A stretch of 64,000 nucleotides of DNA from Branchinecta lynchi (taxonomy: Eukaryota; Arthropoda; Branchiopoda; Anostraca; Branchinectidae): the NCBI GenBank assembly GCA_023053575.1, contig JAKZAP010000006.1, positions 11,913,280-11,977,279 on the forward strand, in the 5' to 3' direction. The position numbers were made by a program, and so were the translations under genes. The notes under the pieces are model-generated. The model worked only from the letters and a program-made list of their open reading frames with translations, was not told where the DNA came from and made no database searches. Below, piece by piece: positions 54,909 through 64,000 of this stretch (its first letter is position 1; each line of letters begins with the position of its first letter).

Positions 54909-55039
54909 CTCTGCTCGAACAAAGCTGAATAGAAAGGCATGAGCTGGGTACTTTAACTGCATTGAACGCTGCAGATACACAGTCAGCATGTATCCTCCTA
55001 TTGCAAGACGACGGGCTCGAGAAGTGTCGATTTTTCCAT
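54909..55039 (-). CDS. ACTR5: ACTR5 exon
   Basis: Acceptor CCTTTCAG, donor GCAGAG|GTAAGT; 2 nt plus 43 codons. It encodes GKIDTSRARRLAIGGYMLTV then YLQRSMQLKYPAHAF. The R-x-x-IGG-x-x-L segment is the actin-fold nucleotide-binding region in ARP5 (R.NLGG...YL..LLQLKYP). Confidence 0.94.
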
Positions 55040-55826
55040 CTGAAAGGAGGGAGGGTCTTTCAAGGGGTGAGGGTGCGTCAAGAGACACTGCGCGGTGCAG
55101 CGATGAAACATGATTGCATAGAGAGCTCAACGTCTTCTTGCGCACTGAATACAGGAAGTGCGCGGGCTCTCATGGATGTCAAGACAGATAATTAAACTAA
55201 TGAAACTGCAGAGGCTTTTAGTTCTACTTTAAAACCATGCCCGAAGCCCCGAATCCCTGAAACTCTCGGCAGCCAGTAAGAAATGTTCACGCGGCACAGG
55301 GCGTTATACCACGGCACACTCGTGAGCCACACACTTCTGAGTGTTGTCACTGAAACACAAGTTGAACCTCGCGGAAGAGCCATTTTGAGTTTTTTCTGGT
55401 TATTTCAAATGTTTGAAAATAAAAATCAAAACCAGACCCAATTTCAGCAAATATAATTACAGGCTTACTTCCTCGACGTCCTGTCCTACAAGGACCTCAG
55501 TTTTACATCTATCTGCTTGGCAAAGTTGCTACTTTTATTGTTTAAACTTTAATTTGCAGCTTAATCTTAATTTTCAGCCAGATTCGAGCCACAAATCGAA
55601 AACCACCTCGACAGTTGGTCAATTTTGAGCCACAAATCCATGCTGAGCCACAAACTGTGTGTGGGAACGCGGAAAACGACTATAGAAAGTGGCAGGAAAA
55701 GACAAACCAGATATTTGTTCAGCACTTCAAACTATGTGAACGTTAGTGGCTGTGCAAAGTTGGCACGAGGCACACACGGCAACGACATATTTAAGTACAA
55801 CATCTAAATTCCTGGTGCATACTTAC
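55040..55826. other. ACTR5 intron, no feature seen
   Basis: No gene or element recognised. Confidence 0.35.
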
Positions 55827-55985
55827 CAACAAACGGGATTACATGTGAAGAAACATGACCAAGAGATATGATCAAAGCATCGTCCATAGGTTTCCCATTA
55901 CAAGCATAATAGTAGGCAAATGCAGCATCTACTCCAAAGGCTATGGATTTTGCATTGCAGCCGTCCATAAGGACCTCAGCCATAA
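55827..55985 (-). CDS. ACTR5: ACTR5 exon
   Basis: Acceptor CGACTTCCAG, donor GTTG|GTAAGT. It completes the Ile codon of the previous exon and encodes MAEVLMDGCNAKSIAFGVDA, AFAYYYACNGKPMDDAL and IISLGHVSSHVIPFV. This is the actin-type hinge with F-G-V-D and the LIIS.G...(T/S)HV(I/L)P segment that identifies ARP5 among actin-related proteins. Cys-rich loop CNAK replaces the usual YGIPK. Confidence 0.95.
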
Positions 55986-56009
55986 CTGGAAGTCGAAAAA
56001 GGTTCATTA

Positions 56010-57268
56010 TTTGTAAGCAGATTTAAAAGCACTTTTTTTTTACAATAGTTTCAGTGAGCTGGTGTAACAACAAGAATCAAGAACCAAGCAACAACCAGCG
56101 AGCGGCTCTACAGGAGGATCACCCCAACTTATCTCGCTGGAAGTGCGATTTGAGGTATTGTAAGGTCAAAATGAAACAGCTAAACCATCACTAGTAGTTA
56201 TAAGCAACATGTAGTCCCTGCATTACTGAATAGGACGAGAAAAGTGGTTTTCCAGTTTAAGTCTTATGTCCTCAGTCAGGACCCGCGAGAATCCTATGAA
56301 CATACGAAATCTAATAAAACTGCACAAAATATGCTTCTGTTATATCGAAAGACAATCGCAAATGTCTCTCTGCCTTTCACAAGCTAAGATTTTCTGTATG
56401 TCTCAGGCATCACTTAAACCAAAACTAATCAGGTATTGATCGACCATAACTGTGTGAATTCCAACCTATTATCAATTCGCCGTATTCCCGGTTCAGCGCT
56501 TCCAAGCGGTGTAGTTTCTGTTAATTCTCCCATAACTTTTCTCGAACAGGTGTGTAATGTATATCTTCCTATGTCCCACAACACCCACAAGCAGTCATAT
56601 TATATAAATTTTGTGGATATTGATGCGATAGCGTATCAGCCTCCACAGAGGATGATAATAAGCCGTATCAGCCTCCACAGAACCACCTTTTCCTTTTCCA
56701 TCTTTTCCTCAACTACTGAAAAGTAGAACCTGACCTACAATAAATAAATCACTTTCAGAAATAAAAACACTAAAAATACCTTTTTTTTTAAACCGAAAGA
56801 AAATGTTGCTTTCCTAGACAACCAGCCTGGGTCACACCTTGTTACACTGAAACATTCCCACTTGTCAACTGAAAAAAACATTACTTCCAACTTACTTCAA
56901 CTTATTTTCCTCTGCTCTCCAAAAAGGCAGCTATTGAGCAATTACAACAGCCTTTTTTCTTGATTTTGCTCTGACCAAACGTTCCATTAATAAAAACTTA
57001 AGCTTGATTAATTCTATCTCTCTAAGAGCCCGCCGCTAGGTGGCACCTGCTTCTCCACAAATGAAAAAGTTGGTTCTGGATAAAGACTGTATTGCTATAA
57101 ACATAAAATGCCTGGGTAATAATAGTTGTCATTTTCACATTTCTACAGCAGGCCAGGATTGCCATTTCACTCAACGAAAATTCCCTACAAAAGTAGTAAA
57201 TAAGTACTACCAAAGAAGACAAAACTTCTGTTCTAAAAAGTAATAATAGTTAAGATATCTCCATCTCA
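56010..57268. other. ACTR5 intron, no gene seen
   Basis: A short direct repeat CGTATCAGCCTCCACAGA occurs at about 56631 and 56664. Nothing else recognised. Confidence 0.35.
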
Positions 57269-57407
57269 GTTGATATCGGAATAACAAGCTCGAAGGCCAT
57301 TATATCAACCTCGCTGCGCTCGGCAGATATTTTTCATAACCTGACTCGCCGTCGGCTCTGGCAGGTTAGTTTCAATGGCCATCTCGTTGTTATAGTCCTA
57401 TATCAAC
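57269..57407. mobile_element. Small palindromic MITE (GTTGATAT ends)
   Basis: The arms GTTGATATCGGAATAACAAG and the reverse complement of the right side (GTTGATATAGGACTATAACA) pair over about 50 bp with mismatches, joined through AGGCCATT.ATA. About 139 bp; no coding. Target duplication not resolved. Confidence 0.65.
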
Positions 57408-57438
57408 CTTGATGTCGGAACTTAACCTTTAATGCCTC

Positions 57439-57774
57439 ATGCCCGGGCCCCACTATAGTCGCACCTGGTAATAACGCCGGTAATAACACCGTCTTACGGT
57501 TGAAACTGGGAAGAAAAGACGCTGAAAACGTAAGACAGTCGAGATGGAAAAATCCATCTCCGCCATTTTGAAACGTATATTTGGAGCGTCTGGACCAATC
57601 ACAGACCAGAGTCAGCTGACTTCAGCCAGTTTCGTTTACCTTTGAGTGATGATGGTGGTAATATGTCTTGAATTTCTTCGTTCCAGGTGTGACCGGGATG
57701 AAACGTAAGAGTTGGTTATAACCAAATTAACGAACGACATTACGTACAGATGTGACCGAATGTGGCCCGGGCAT
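57439..57774. mobile_element. MITE with ATGCCCGGGCC ends
   Basis: ATGCCCGGGCCCCACTATAG at the left and, inverted, ATGCCCGGGCCACATTCGG at the right. The subterminal GTCGCACCTG versus GTCACATCTG continues the match. 336 bp, no reading frame. Duplication not certain. Confidence 0.65.
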
Positions 57775-57872
57775 CACTCTCACTAATCAATACTTATGTC
57801 AGACTTTGTAAAACCATACCCACAGGTTGATGAGTAGAAAGTCTGCAATCTGCTTCCCAGGTAAATAGATAT

Positions 57873-58154
57873 AGGGTGATTCTGGCGATCTCATTCGCTT
57901 TCCGAAAAGCAAAGCGAGAATCCGACGAGTGCAAGAACAAACGGAAAGTCGTTGCGCCTCAGTTGCACCTTTACAACTTCTCGCTGACTTGCCGAAATCA
58001 CTTTACCCTGACAAAGTGGATTCGCTTTCCTAGCGCTGGCGGAAACTAGTGGAGCGCGAGAACAGCTTTGGAAAGCGAAGAGCGTTTTAGCCGAAGTCGC
58101 AAAAACAGCCCGCGTATGGCCTCGTGGAGCTTTCCAGACCGCCAGAATCGCCCT
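57873..58154 (+). mobile_element. MITE, AGGGCGATTCTGGCGGTCT family, copy 2
   Basis: Ends AGGGTGATTCTGGCGATCTC and AGACCGCCAGAATCGCCCT-like; close relative of 51169-51445 over its whole length. Confidence 0.8.
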
Positions 58155-58203
58155 TATGTCCTAGTGGTAGAAAGTGAAAGTTATGAATCCGGCTTTGGAC
58201 TAT

Positions 58204-58504
58204 AGGGCGATACGGCTACTCTGGCGGTCTGGAAAGCTACAGAGCTTATGCACCGGCTGCTTTTGTAACTTCTGCTAAAACTCGCTTCGCTTTCCAGAGC
58301 TGTTCTCGCACTCTACTAATTTCCGCCAGTGACCTGGAAAGTGAATCTACTTCGCGATTGGAAAGTGATTTCGGCAAGTTAGCGAGAAGTTGTAAAGGTG
58401 CAAGTGCAACTGAGGCACAACGACCTCCCGTTTGTTCTTGCGCTCGGCGGATTTCTCGCTTTGCTTTTCGGAAACCGAATCCAACAGAGGGCCAGAATCG
58501 CCCT
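58204..58504 (-). mobile_element. MITE, AGGGCGATTCTGGCGGTCT family, copy 3 (inverted)
   Basis: Same family in the opposite orientation 49 bp from copy 2, so the two can form a ~280-bp stem. Left terminus has a small insertion (GATACGGCTACTCTGGCGG). Confidence 0.8.
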
Positions 58505-58662
58505 TTTGTCCATCACACGTGTTGATGATAAGACAATGGGGGATTAACAGAAACTAGTCCAGTTAGAGAGCTAAACCGGAATAAGGCTAACGTCCACTAA
58601 AAGCTACTATCGCAGTTCTAAAATGGGTCAATCGATGTGAATTCATCAAAAAGCTTGCGTAC

Positions 58663-58879
58663 TTTCTCTTGCTGCCTTGGGGTTACAAAGTGGCTCCACC
58701 AAAAGAATAGGACTCTTCAGAGGCTTCTTAAGGTCAACGTCCATCTTCTCTAGAGCATGCTTTACAACCGCTTCATAGGCTTCCCCGTTTGTGACAACGT
58801 TCCTTTCAAATGGCAGCTTTAGATAAGTTCTGGCAGCTTCCAAGCTAGGTATTTCAGATCCAACAAGTGCTTCTGGCTC
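58663..58879 (-). CDS. ACTR5: ACTR5 exon
   Basis: Acceptor CTTAATAG, donor GAAA|GTACGC; 72 codons plus 1 nt. It encodes EPEALVGSEIPSLEAARTYL, KLPFERNVVTNGEAYEAVV, HALEKMDVDL and SPILLVEPLCNPKAARE. This is the actin-fold subdomain 1 segment; P(I/L)LL(V/T)E...NP...RE is the conserved actin-family strand-helix, and FERNVV matches ARP5 (PF(D/E)RN.V). Confidence 0.95.
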
Positions 58880-59019
58880 CTATTAAGAAAATAACGTTTA
58901 ACGGCTAAGATGCGATCAAATTTACTGCTGCAAAAAAGCCCAACCGCCATGGCGTAACAAAAAAATAGGTATACTACAATATCCTTCAAACTGTCTATAA
59001 CGCACAAAAGCCAACCTGG

Positions 59020-59936
59020 TTTTTGGGATCCCAAAACGTAAGTGGAGGCAAAAGTTGTCCGTCCGTCTGTTAGCTCGATAACTCTCGAAGGGGTTGATAT
59101 ATTTTGATCAAACCTGGCATGAGGACTCTTTAGGTCAAAGTACGGATCAAGTTCGAAGATGGGCTATGTAGCTCTATATTTAGAGGTGGAGGAGGGGTTT
59201 GAAATTAAGGGGAACAAAAAATTTTCTTAAAAGCTAATCAAATAGTCGAATTAGGGGTAAGGAGACATGCTGAATCCAAATATGAAATTTATTTTCTCGC
59301 CGAACAAATACTTCACCCGGAATCTGGCAAAAACCGGAAAATTTGAGAAAAGTGAGTCCGAATATGGAAATTATTTTCTCGCCGGACAATTAGTTCGGCC
59401 GGAATCTGGCAAAGAAAAGGAGAATTCGTTTAAAGCAAAAGTTTTATTTAAATTTGATAAGATTTTCGATTTGCGGGTAAGAAGACATGATGAATTCGCA
59501 TGTGACAATCATTTTCTCACCGGATGTTTAGATCGCTCGGAATCCGGCTGAAACCGAAAAACTTGTTAAAAGTTAAAGTTTAATCTGAAGTTGATTAGAG
59601 GTTGGATGTAGGGCTAAGGAGACATGCTGAATTCGTTCTTGAGCTTTTTTTTTTCGCCGGAGAAGTAGTTCTGGAATTCCACCGAAACCGGAAAACTGGA
59701 AGAAGTAAGGCAGGAAGTTTCGATCTGCTTCGTCAAAACAGATATGACTTAAAGGGGTAAACACACATGCTGAATCCATATCTGAACTTCGTTTTCTCGT
59801 ATGATTAGCTGTTTGGCATTAATAAAAAGTAAAAGTGTTCAAAGAGTCTAGCAAAGACTGTATCTGGCGAAGACAAGACCCAAATGTCTGGATCAAATTT
59901 GAACTTTTGGGATCCCATCGAGACCTTTGGTCTTGT
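59020..59936 (-). mobile_element. Family B element, minus strand, both ends present
   Basis: 3' palindrome TTTTTGGGATCCCAAAA at about 59020-59037 and 5' end at 59900-59936 (TTTTGGGATCCCATCGAGAC then CTTTGGTCTTGT). About six diverged units. Here the 5' hairpin AGACC-AAA-GGTCT is perfect. Confidence 0.82.
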
Positions 59937-60059
59937 TTTTTTAATAAATTTCCTAATCTCACAAAACTCATGCTTCCAATCATACTACAAACCTATTCCT
60001 CATTGTAATCTCTTACAGACTTACTGAACACATCCATCTACGCCCATTTAACTATTCCA

Positions 60060-60485
60060 GATGGCTAAAATTACACATCCTACAACGAAAGCCTTCAAAT
60101 CCTCGACATCGAAAAACTGTGTGAAAGAAGACATAATCTTCTCATGCGTTTTGGCCATCAAATCTTGAATTCTCGACACCACAGGACCATCCTTCCGGGC
60201 TTCGTTACACACTCTCATGGACCTAAAATGCGAAGCAAGAACGATCCGAAACCCAAGCTAGTTCCCCCGCCTACTAAATCTTCAAGAAGATACTAAATTC
60301 ATTCGTTCCGTATTCACTAAACATTTTAGCTGCACTTGATTTATGCTCGTGTCGTATTTATTGTTTGTTAGTTTGTGTTTTATTTGTATTGTTAGTGAGT
60401 GATTGTTTTTCCAATTCCCGCCCGTGTTAGCCTAGTACTAGTAGATGTTAAACTAAAATTTATTGAACTAAATTGATTGATAATA
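60060..60485 (+). pseudogene. LINE ORF2 C-terminal end with tail
   Basis: Frame YNESLQILDIEKLCERRHNL then LMRFGHQILNSRHHRTILP and a basic terminus with stop at about 60292, as in CR1-like LINEs (Y.EAL..L.I..L..RR..L..(K/R)FG). It ends with AATTTATTGAACTAAATTGA near 60460-60480. Confidence 0.78.
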
Positions 60486-60676
60486 GCAATCAGACATGGT
60501 AATTACTATATACTCATCAATATCTACCAACAAGACGAATATAGGGATCAGCTTGATCCCTACCTCCGCCTTTGTATTTTCTCCTGCTCCCAAGTAGCGA
60601 AGTTGAATAGTGAATGATGATGAAAAGATTATGCAAAAAAACTGAAAGCATAAGGACAGATCGATGAAATAATTAC

Positions 60677-60771
60677 CTTGCTTTTCTCTCGTTTCATTTT
60701 AGCTACCAAGCTTCTGAAAATCACTGGTGGTCCTTCCCTATCTGAATACCCAGCTGCTGTCTTGAACACAC
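60677..60771 (-). CDS. ACTR5: ACTR5 first visible exon (gene continues 5' beyond the window)
   Basis: ACTR5/ARP5 is a nuclear actin-related protein that, with the INO80C/Ies6 subunit, forms a module of the INO80 chromatin remodeller acting on nucleosome sliding and DNA repair. This exon (acceptor TTTTCTTCAG, donor AGCAAG|GTAATT) encodes VFKTAAGYSDREGPPVIFRS then LVAKMKREKSK: the second half of the N-terminal actin nucleotide-binding motif, after the expected (I)DNG in the previous exon, whose Gly codon is split at this acceptor. The 12 exons give 1793 nt (2 nt completing a codon, 596 codons and a stop), close to vertebrate ARP5 (about 600 residues) once the short missing 5' part is added. No candidate upstream exon with a matching donor was found between 60772 and 64000. 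Confidence 0.9.
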
Positions 60772-61547
60772 CTGAAGAAAAGGGATACGAAGCTTGTCAC
60801 TAGACTATCAAACAGCTACTAGATTACAATCTATGTTCAAAATGTTTCACAGCACAGCAAGTCTGCAGTGGTGCATGGACCTCTTTTCTTTTTGCTTTTA
60901 GTCTCTCAATTGGTAGTGGGTTGTTCTAAATGTTCTGTCTCTAAGCGGATAGCGTCCACAGCCTTTCTTCATTGGGGGGGGGGGGGGGGGGCACCTTGTA
61001 AAATTGGCCGAATCGTTACCTGATTTTTACTGAATTTATTAAAAAACAAACTGCCTTCATGAAGCTACAAAGTAAAAAGTGGCAGAGTAGCATATATACA
61101 AACAAGTCTAAAGAGAAAAATTGGCGCGTTTTCACGCTTTTCCGCTTATATTTTTTGTTCTTCATGGATAGCCTACGCCATTACCTTTTAACTTTGGAAT
61201 ACCTTTCCAGTTCTGCCAAAAGCTGAAATAATCGCAAAAAACGGTGTTGCTGCACAGCGACAACGTCGCTAACGGCTGTGCCCATGATTAATTAAGGCGG
61301 CGCAGGCGAAATTTTTTTAATCCGCCTTTTTTCTAGCAACATTTAACTGCTTCCCATGCAAATTCTAGCTTTTAACATAGTTCAAGCCCCCAAAGTTCCA
61401 AGCCTCAAACGCCAACTATATGACGCACCCATCGTCGAACTAGAGAAGAATGCTGCACCGCAGGCGAAAATTTTGCCTTTCTGCGATCCCAAGATTACCT
61501 CTTCAACCCAGAGTTGTCTGGCGAAACGAAAGGGGCAATCCCCGGTA
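60772..61547. other. ACTR5 5' intron, no exon seen
   Basis: Contains a long G-run (60976-60991) and a copy of the GCGCCGCAGGCGA repeat near 61290-61330. The terminal exon expected upstream is not seen. Confidence 0.4.
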
Positions 61548-62235
61548 AAGTAAAGTGGATACAGAGTACATTTGTTCGGAATTTACAGCAAACAAAAGTA
61601 GGCTAGTTTTCACGTCAAGAGACGTGCTTATTCCTGAAGTACTGCAATCCTAAGAAGTACAAAAATTAACAGCAACCAGCTGAAGCTACCGTAAATGGTA
61701 CAGAAGGAGAGCTCAATAAATGCCACTTAAATTACCGAACTCAGTACCTGGGTTGAAGCAAATAATGAATTCGTAGTATACCGAAAAACTAACTAAAACA
61801 AGACCAAAGGTTTCGATGGGATCCCAAAAATCTAATATTTGATCCAGATAATTGCAAACGAACTACCATACTTGTCCAGAAAAAAAAAAATTCAGAAGCG
61901 AATTCAGCGTATCTCCTTATCCGTATAAAGAACGTCAAAACAACTTCAAGTAAAACTTCTTATAAAAAAAAAATCCGATGTACAGATTCAGCGTGTCTTC
62001 TTACCCCTAAAAAAGTGGATACAGAGTACATTTGTTCGGAATTTACAGCAAACAAAAGTAGGCTAGTTTTCACGTCAAGAGACGTGCTTATTCCTGAAGT
62101 ACTGCAATCCTAAGAAGTACAAAAATTAACAGCAACCAGCTGAAGCTACCGTAAATGGTACAGAACGAGAGCTCAATAAATGCCACTTAAATTACCGAAC
62201 TCAGTACCTGGGTTGAAGCAAATAATGAATTCGTG
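61548..62235 (+). repeat. ~460-bp tandem duplication of flank plus family B start
   Basis: AAGTGGATACAGAGTACATT at 61553 recurs at about 62013, and about 225 bp are near identical (one difference seen: AGAAGGAG versus AGAACGAG). The second copy then jumps to GTACAGATTCAGCGTGTC, missing about 200 bp of the family B start present in the first. So a flank-plus-element block was duplicated and later deleted internally. Confidence 0.85.
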
Positions 62236-62877
62236 TACAGATTCAGCGTGTCTTCTTACCCCTAAATCTGTCATCTAATTCTAATCAACTTCAAATAAAA
62301 CTTTTGATTTTAACACATTTTCCGGTTTCGGCCTGATTCCGAGCGAACAAGTTGTCCGGTGGAAAATACTTTTCAAATTAGTGTTCAACATGTCTTCTTA
62401 CCCCTAAATCGAACATCTAATCAACTTCAGATAAAACCTTTTCTTTTAACAAACTTTCCGGCTTTGGCCGAATTCCGGGCGAACTTTTTGCCCTGCGAGA
62501 AAATGGTTTTGAACATCGTGTTCAGTATGTCTTTCTACCCCTAAATCGAACTTCTAATCAACTTCAAATAAAACTTTTACTTTTAAAAGACTTTACGGTT
62601 TTGGCCGGATTCCGGGCTAACTACTTGTCCGGCGAAAAAATGATTTTCAACATCGTGTTCAGCATGTCTTCTTACCCATCTATCGAACATCTAATCAGCT
62701 TCAAATAAAACTTTTACTTTTAACAAACTGTCCGGTTTGGACCGGATTCCGAGCGAACTACTTGTCCGATGACAAAATGGTTTTCACCATCGTGTTCAGT
62801 ATGTCTTCTTATCCCACAATCGACTATCACATCATCTGTCTAAAAATATTTCATTTGCCACTTAATTTAAACTCCCT
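61797..62877 (+). mobile_element. Family B element, rearranged, 3'-truncated
   Basis: 5' end ACAAGACCAAAGGTTTCGAT then GGGATCCCAAAAAT; several ~137-bp units at 62236-62830; ends near TTTGCCACTTAATTTAAACTCCC without the (GACG)n run or the terminal palindrome. Host flank is duplicated inside it (see preceding entry). Confidence 0.75.
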
Positions 62878-63700
62878 TTCACGTCAAGAGACATGCTTAT
62901 TCCTGAAGTACTGCGATCATCAGGTTAAGTAAAATTTAAGTCATGAATGGTAACTAGCTGAAACTATCGTCAAATGATAAGGAACGGGAGCTAAATAAAT
63001 GCCATTTATATCACCGAACTCAGTAACCGGGATGAACCAAATAATCGATTCGAACTACCAAAAAACTAAACAAATAAGAAAAGGACCAGGACTGGTTCGG
63101 AAGATCCGGAAACTAAATAACAACCGAATTTCGTGGTTGAATAAGACTCTTGTTATAACCACTAAAACAACCGAATTCGGTAATGAATGGGACCTAAAGA
63201 AACAAATACCACCAGATTATCATCGGACATTTCTTCAGTCCACGTCAATTTCACCGCATTTGGTCCGTCACTCTGTAAATTCGGTGATTTAACGTATAAT
63301 TGGTTCCGTTCGGTACCGAATTCAGTAAATTACCGGACTTTTCTGTTCCATCGCATCCGGTCAGTCAGTTTCACAATTTGGCGATGAGTCATGTTCATTT
63401 GGTTCTCGTTCGCTACCGAATTCGTTAATTCACGGGACTTTCGTTTTGTCCGTATCTATTACCAGTCGTGCCAAAGGTCCAGTGATTATGAAATTCGGTC
63501 ACGCATGGGAACAAAATAAATATATAGGCTACATTAAATTACCGAATTTTCAAATGGACAGACCGAATGCGGCGAAACAGATGCACACAAAACAAAAGTT
63601 GGGTCGATTGGCCTACCAAATTCGACAAAGAATGGGAACAAATAAACATGCTAAATCACCCAATTTGGAAATATGCGGAAAAAAGGTTTGATAAAACGGG
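62878..63700. repeat. Degenerate repeats with CCGAA(T/C)TC motif
   Basis: 62878-63060 is a diverged third copy of the 61548 segment (CACGTCAAGAGACATGCTTA, CCTGAAGTACTGCGATC, ACCGAACTCAGTAACCGGG). After it, blocks CCGAATTC(A/G)GTAA, GTTC(G/C)GTACCGAATTC and GGACTTT recur loosely every 100-130 bp to about 63700. No gene. Confidence 0.5.
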
Positions 63701-63821
63701 CATCAGGACTTTGTCGCGAGGCCCGTTTAAATTTCATCTTCGGCGAATTTGACCGAATGCCCAAGACGTAGGGGGGGGTGGGGGCACTGCCCCCTCCCCC
63801 CTAGGAACGCTCCTAGTCAGA

Positions 63822-64000
63822 GAATGAAGTAGGAATTTGTCCATTCGTAGGTTTATTGTAACCCTTTGTAAACATAACCCTTGAGCCACAAATTGCCACA
63901 AGCTCTTGATATTTTTTTGCACTTTGCGGTGAGAATGCACAATTTAAGAGGGCTAAGAATTTATTTCTAAGTAAAAACCCCCGAGACAAAAATTATCATG
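63822..64000 (+). mobile_element. Family A element, copy 8 (partial, runs off window)
   Basis: GAATGAAGTAGGAATTTGTC, CGTAGGTTTATTGTAA, GCACTTTGCGGTGAGAATGC and CCGAGACAAAAATTATCATG match the 5' third of copies 1 and 2 (about 1550-1740). The 5' hairpin is absent, so it is 5'-truncated. Confidence 0.65.

Overview
This is a repeat-rich metazoan nuclear window, most likely from an invertebrate; I cannot name the species. Two spliced protein-coding genes with GT-AG introns of roughly 0.2 to 8 kb are embedded in many transposable elements: LINE fragments, a Penelope-like element, hAT-like and other MITEs, and two abundant families of non-autonomous elements with hairpin ends and internal minisatellites. 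No bacterial-type operon, CRISPR array or viral gene is visible.

Genes. (1) A beta-1,4-galactosyltransferase-family gene lies on the plus strand in two exons (14184-14834 and 17262-18023). It has an N-terminal signal anchor, the family motifs DID and WGWGxED, and an unusual Ser/Thr/Asn-rich tail built of 45-bp repeats. (2) An ACTR5 (ARP5, INO80 chromatin-remodeller subunit) gene lies on the minus strand, reconstructed from 12 exons between 60771 and 20989. Exon lengths, phases and GT-AG junctions are all consistent and give 596 complete codons plus a split first codon. Only the most 5' coding exon is missing, presumably beyond 64000. The genes are convergent, with about 3 kb between their stop codons.

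Mobile DNA by region. 0-14 kb: a hAT-type MITE with perfect ends and 8-bp target duplication, a LINE fragment, the first copies of the two hairpin families (called A and B here), and a 2.5-kb near-perfect palindrome made of two head-to-head Penelope-like fragments, each with a candidate hammerhead ribozyme, flanked by a 14-bp target duplication. 14-21 kb: the galactosyltransferase gene with transposons in its intron, then the 3' end of ACTR5, whose last codons and downstream flank have been triplicated in tandem. 21-61 kb: the introns of ACTR5, filled with family A and B elements, a 661-codon LINE reverse transcriptase, a second LINE with one stop codon, and a nest in which a LINE fragment lies in a hAT-like element, which lies in an element with tandem-repeat termini, which lies in a family B element. 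61-64 kb: segmental duplications and degenerate repeats.

Most interesting signals. Families A and B share one layout: an ACAAGA start, a small 5' hairpin, a subterminal motif that recurs in a 3' terminal hairpin, internal minisatellites, a GACG/GACC tetranucleotide run near the 3' end and an A-run after the hairpin. Both also carry a common CAAGTTTCAT-containing motif. This resembles non-autonomous Helentron/Helitron (HINE) elements, but that is inference. The Penelope palindrome with paired ribozymes and the ACTR5 3' triplication are the next most notable.
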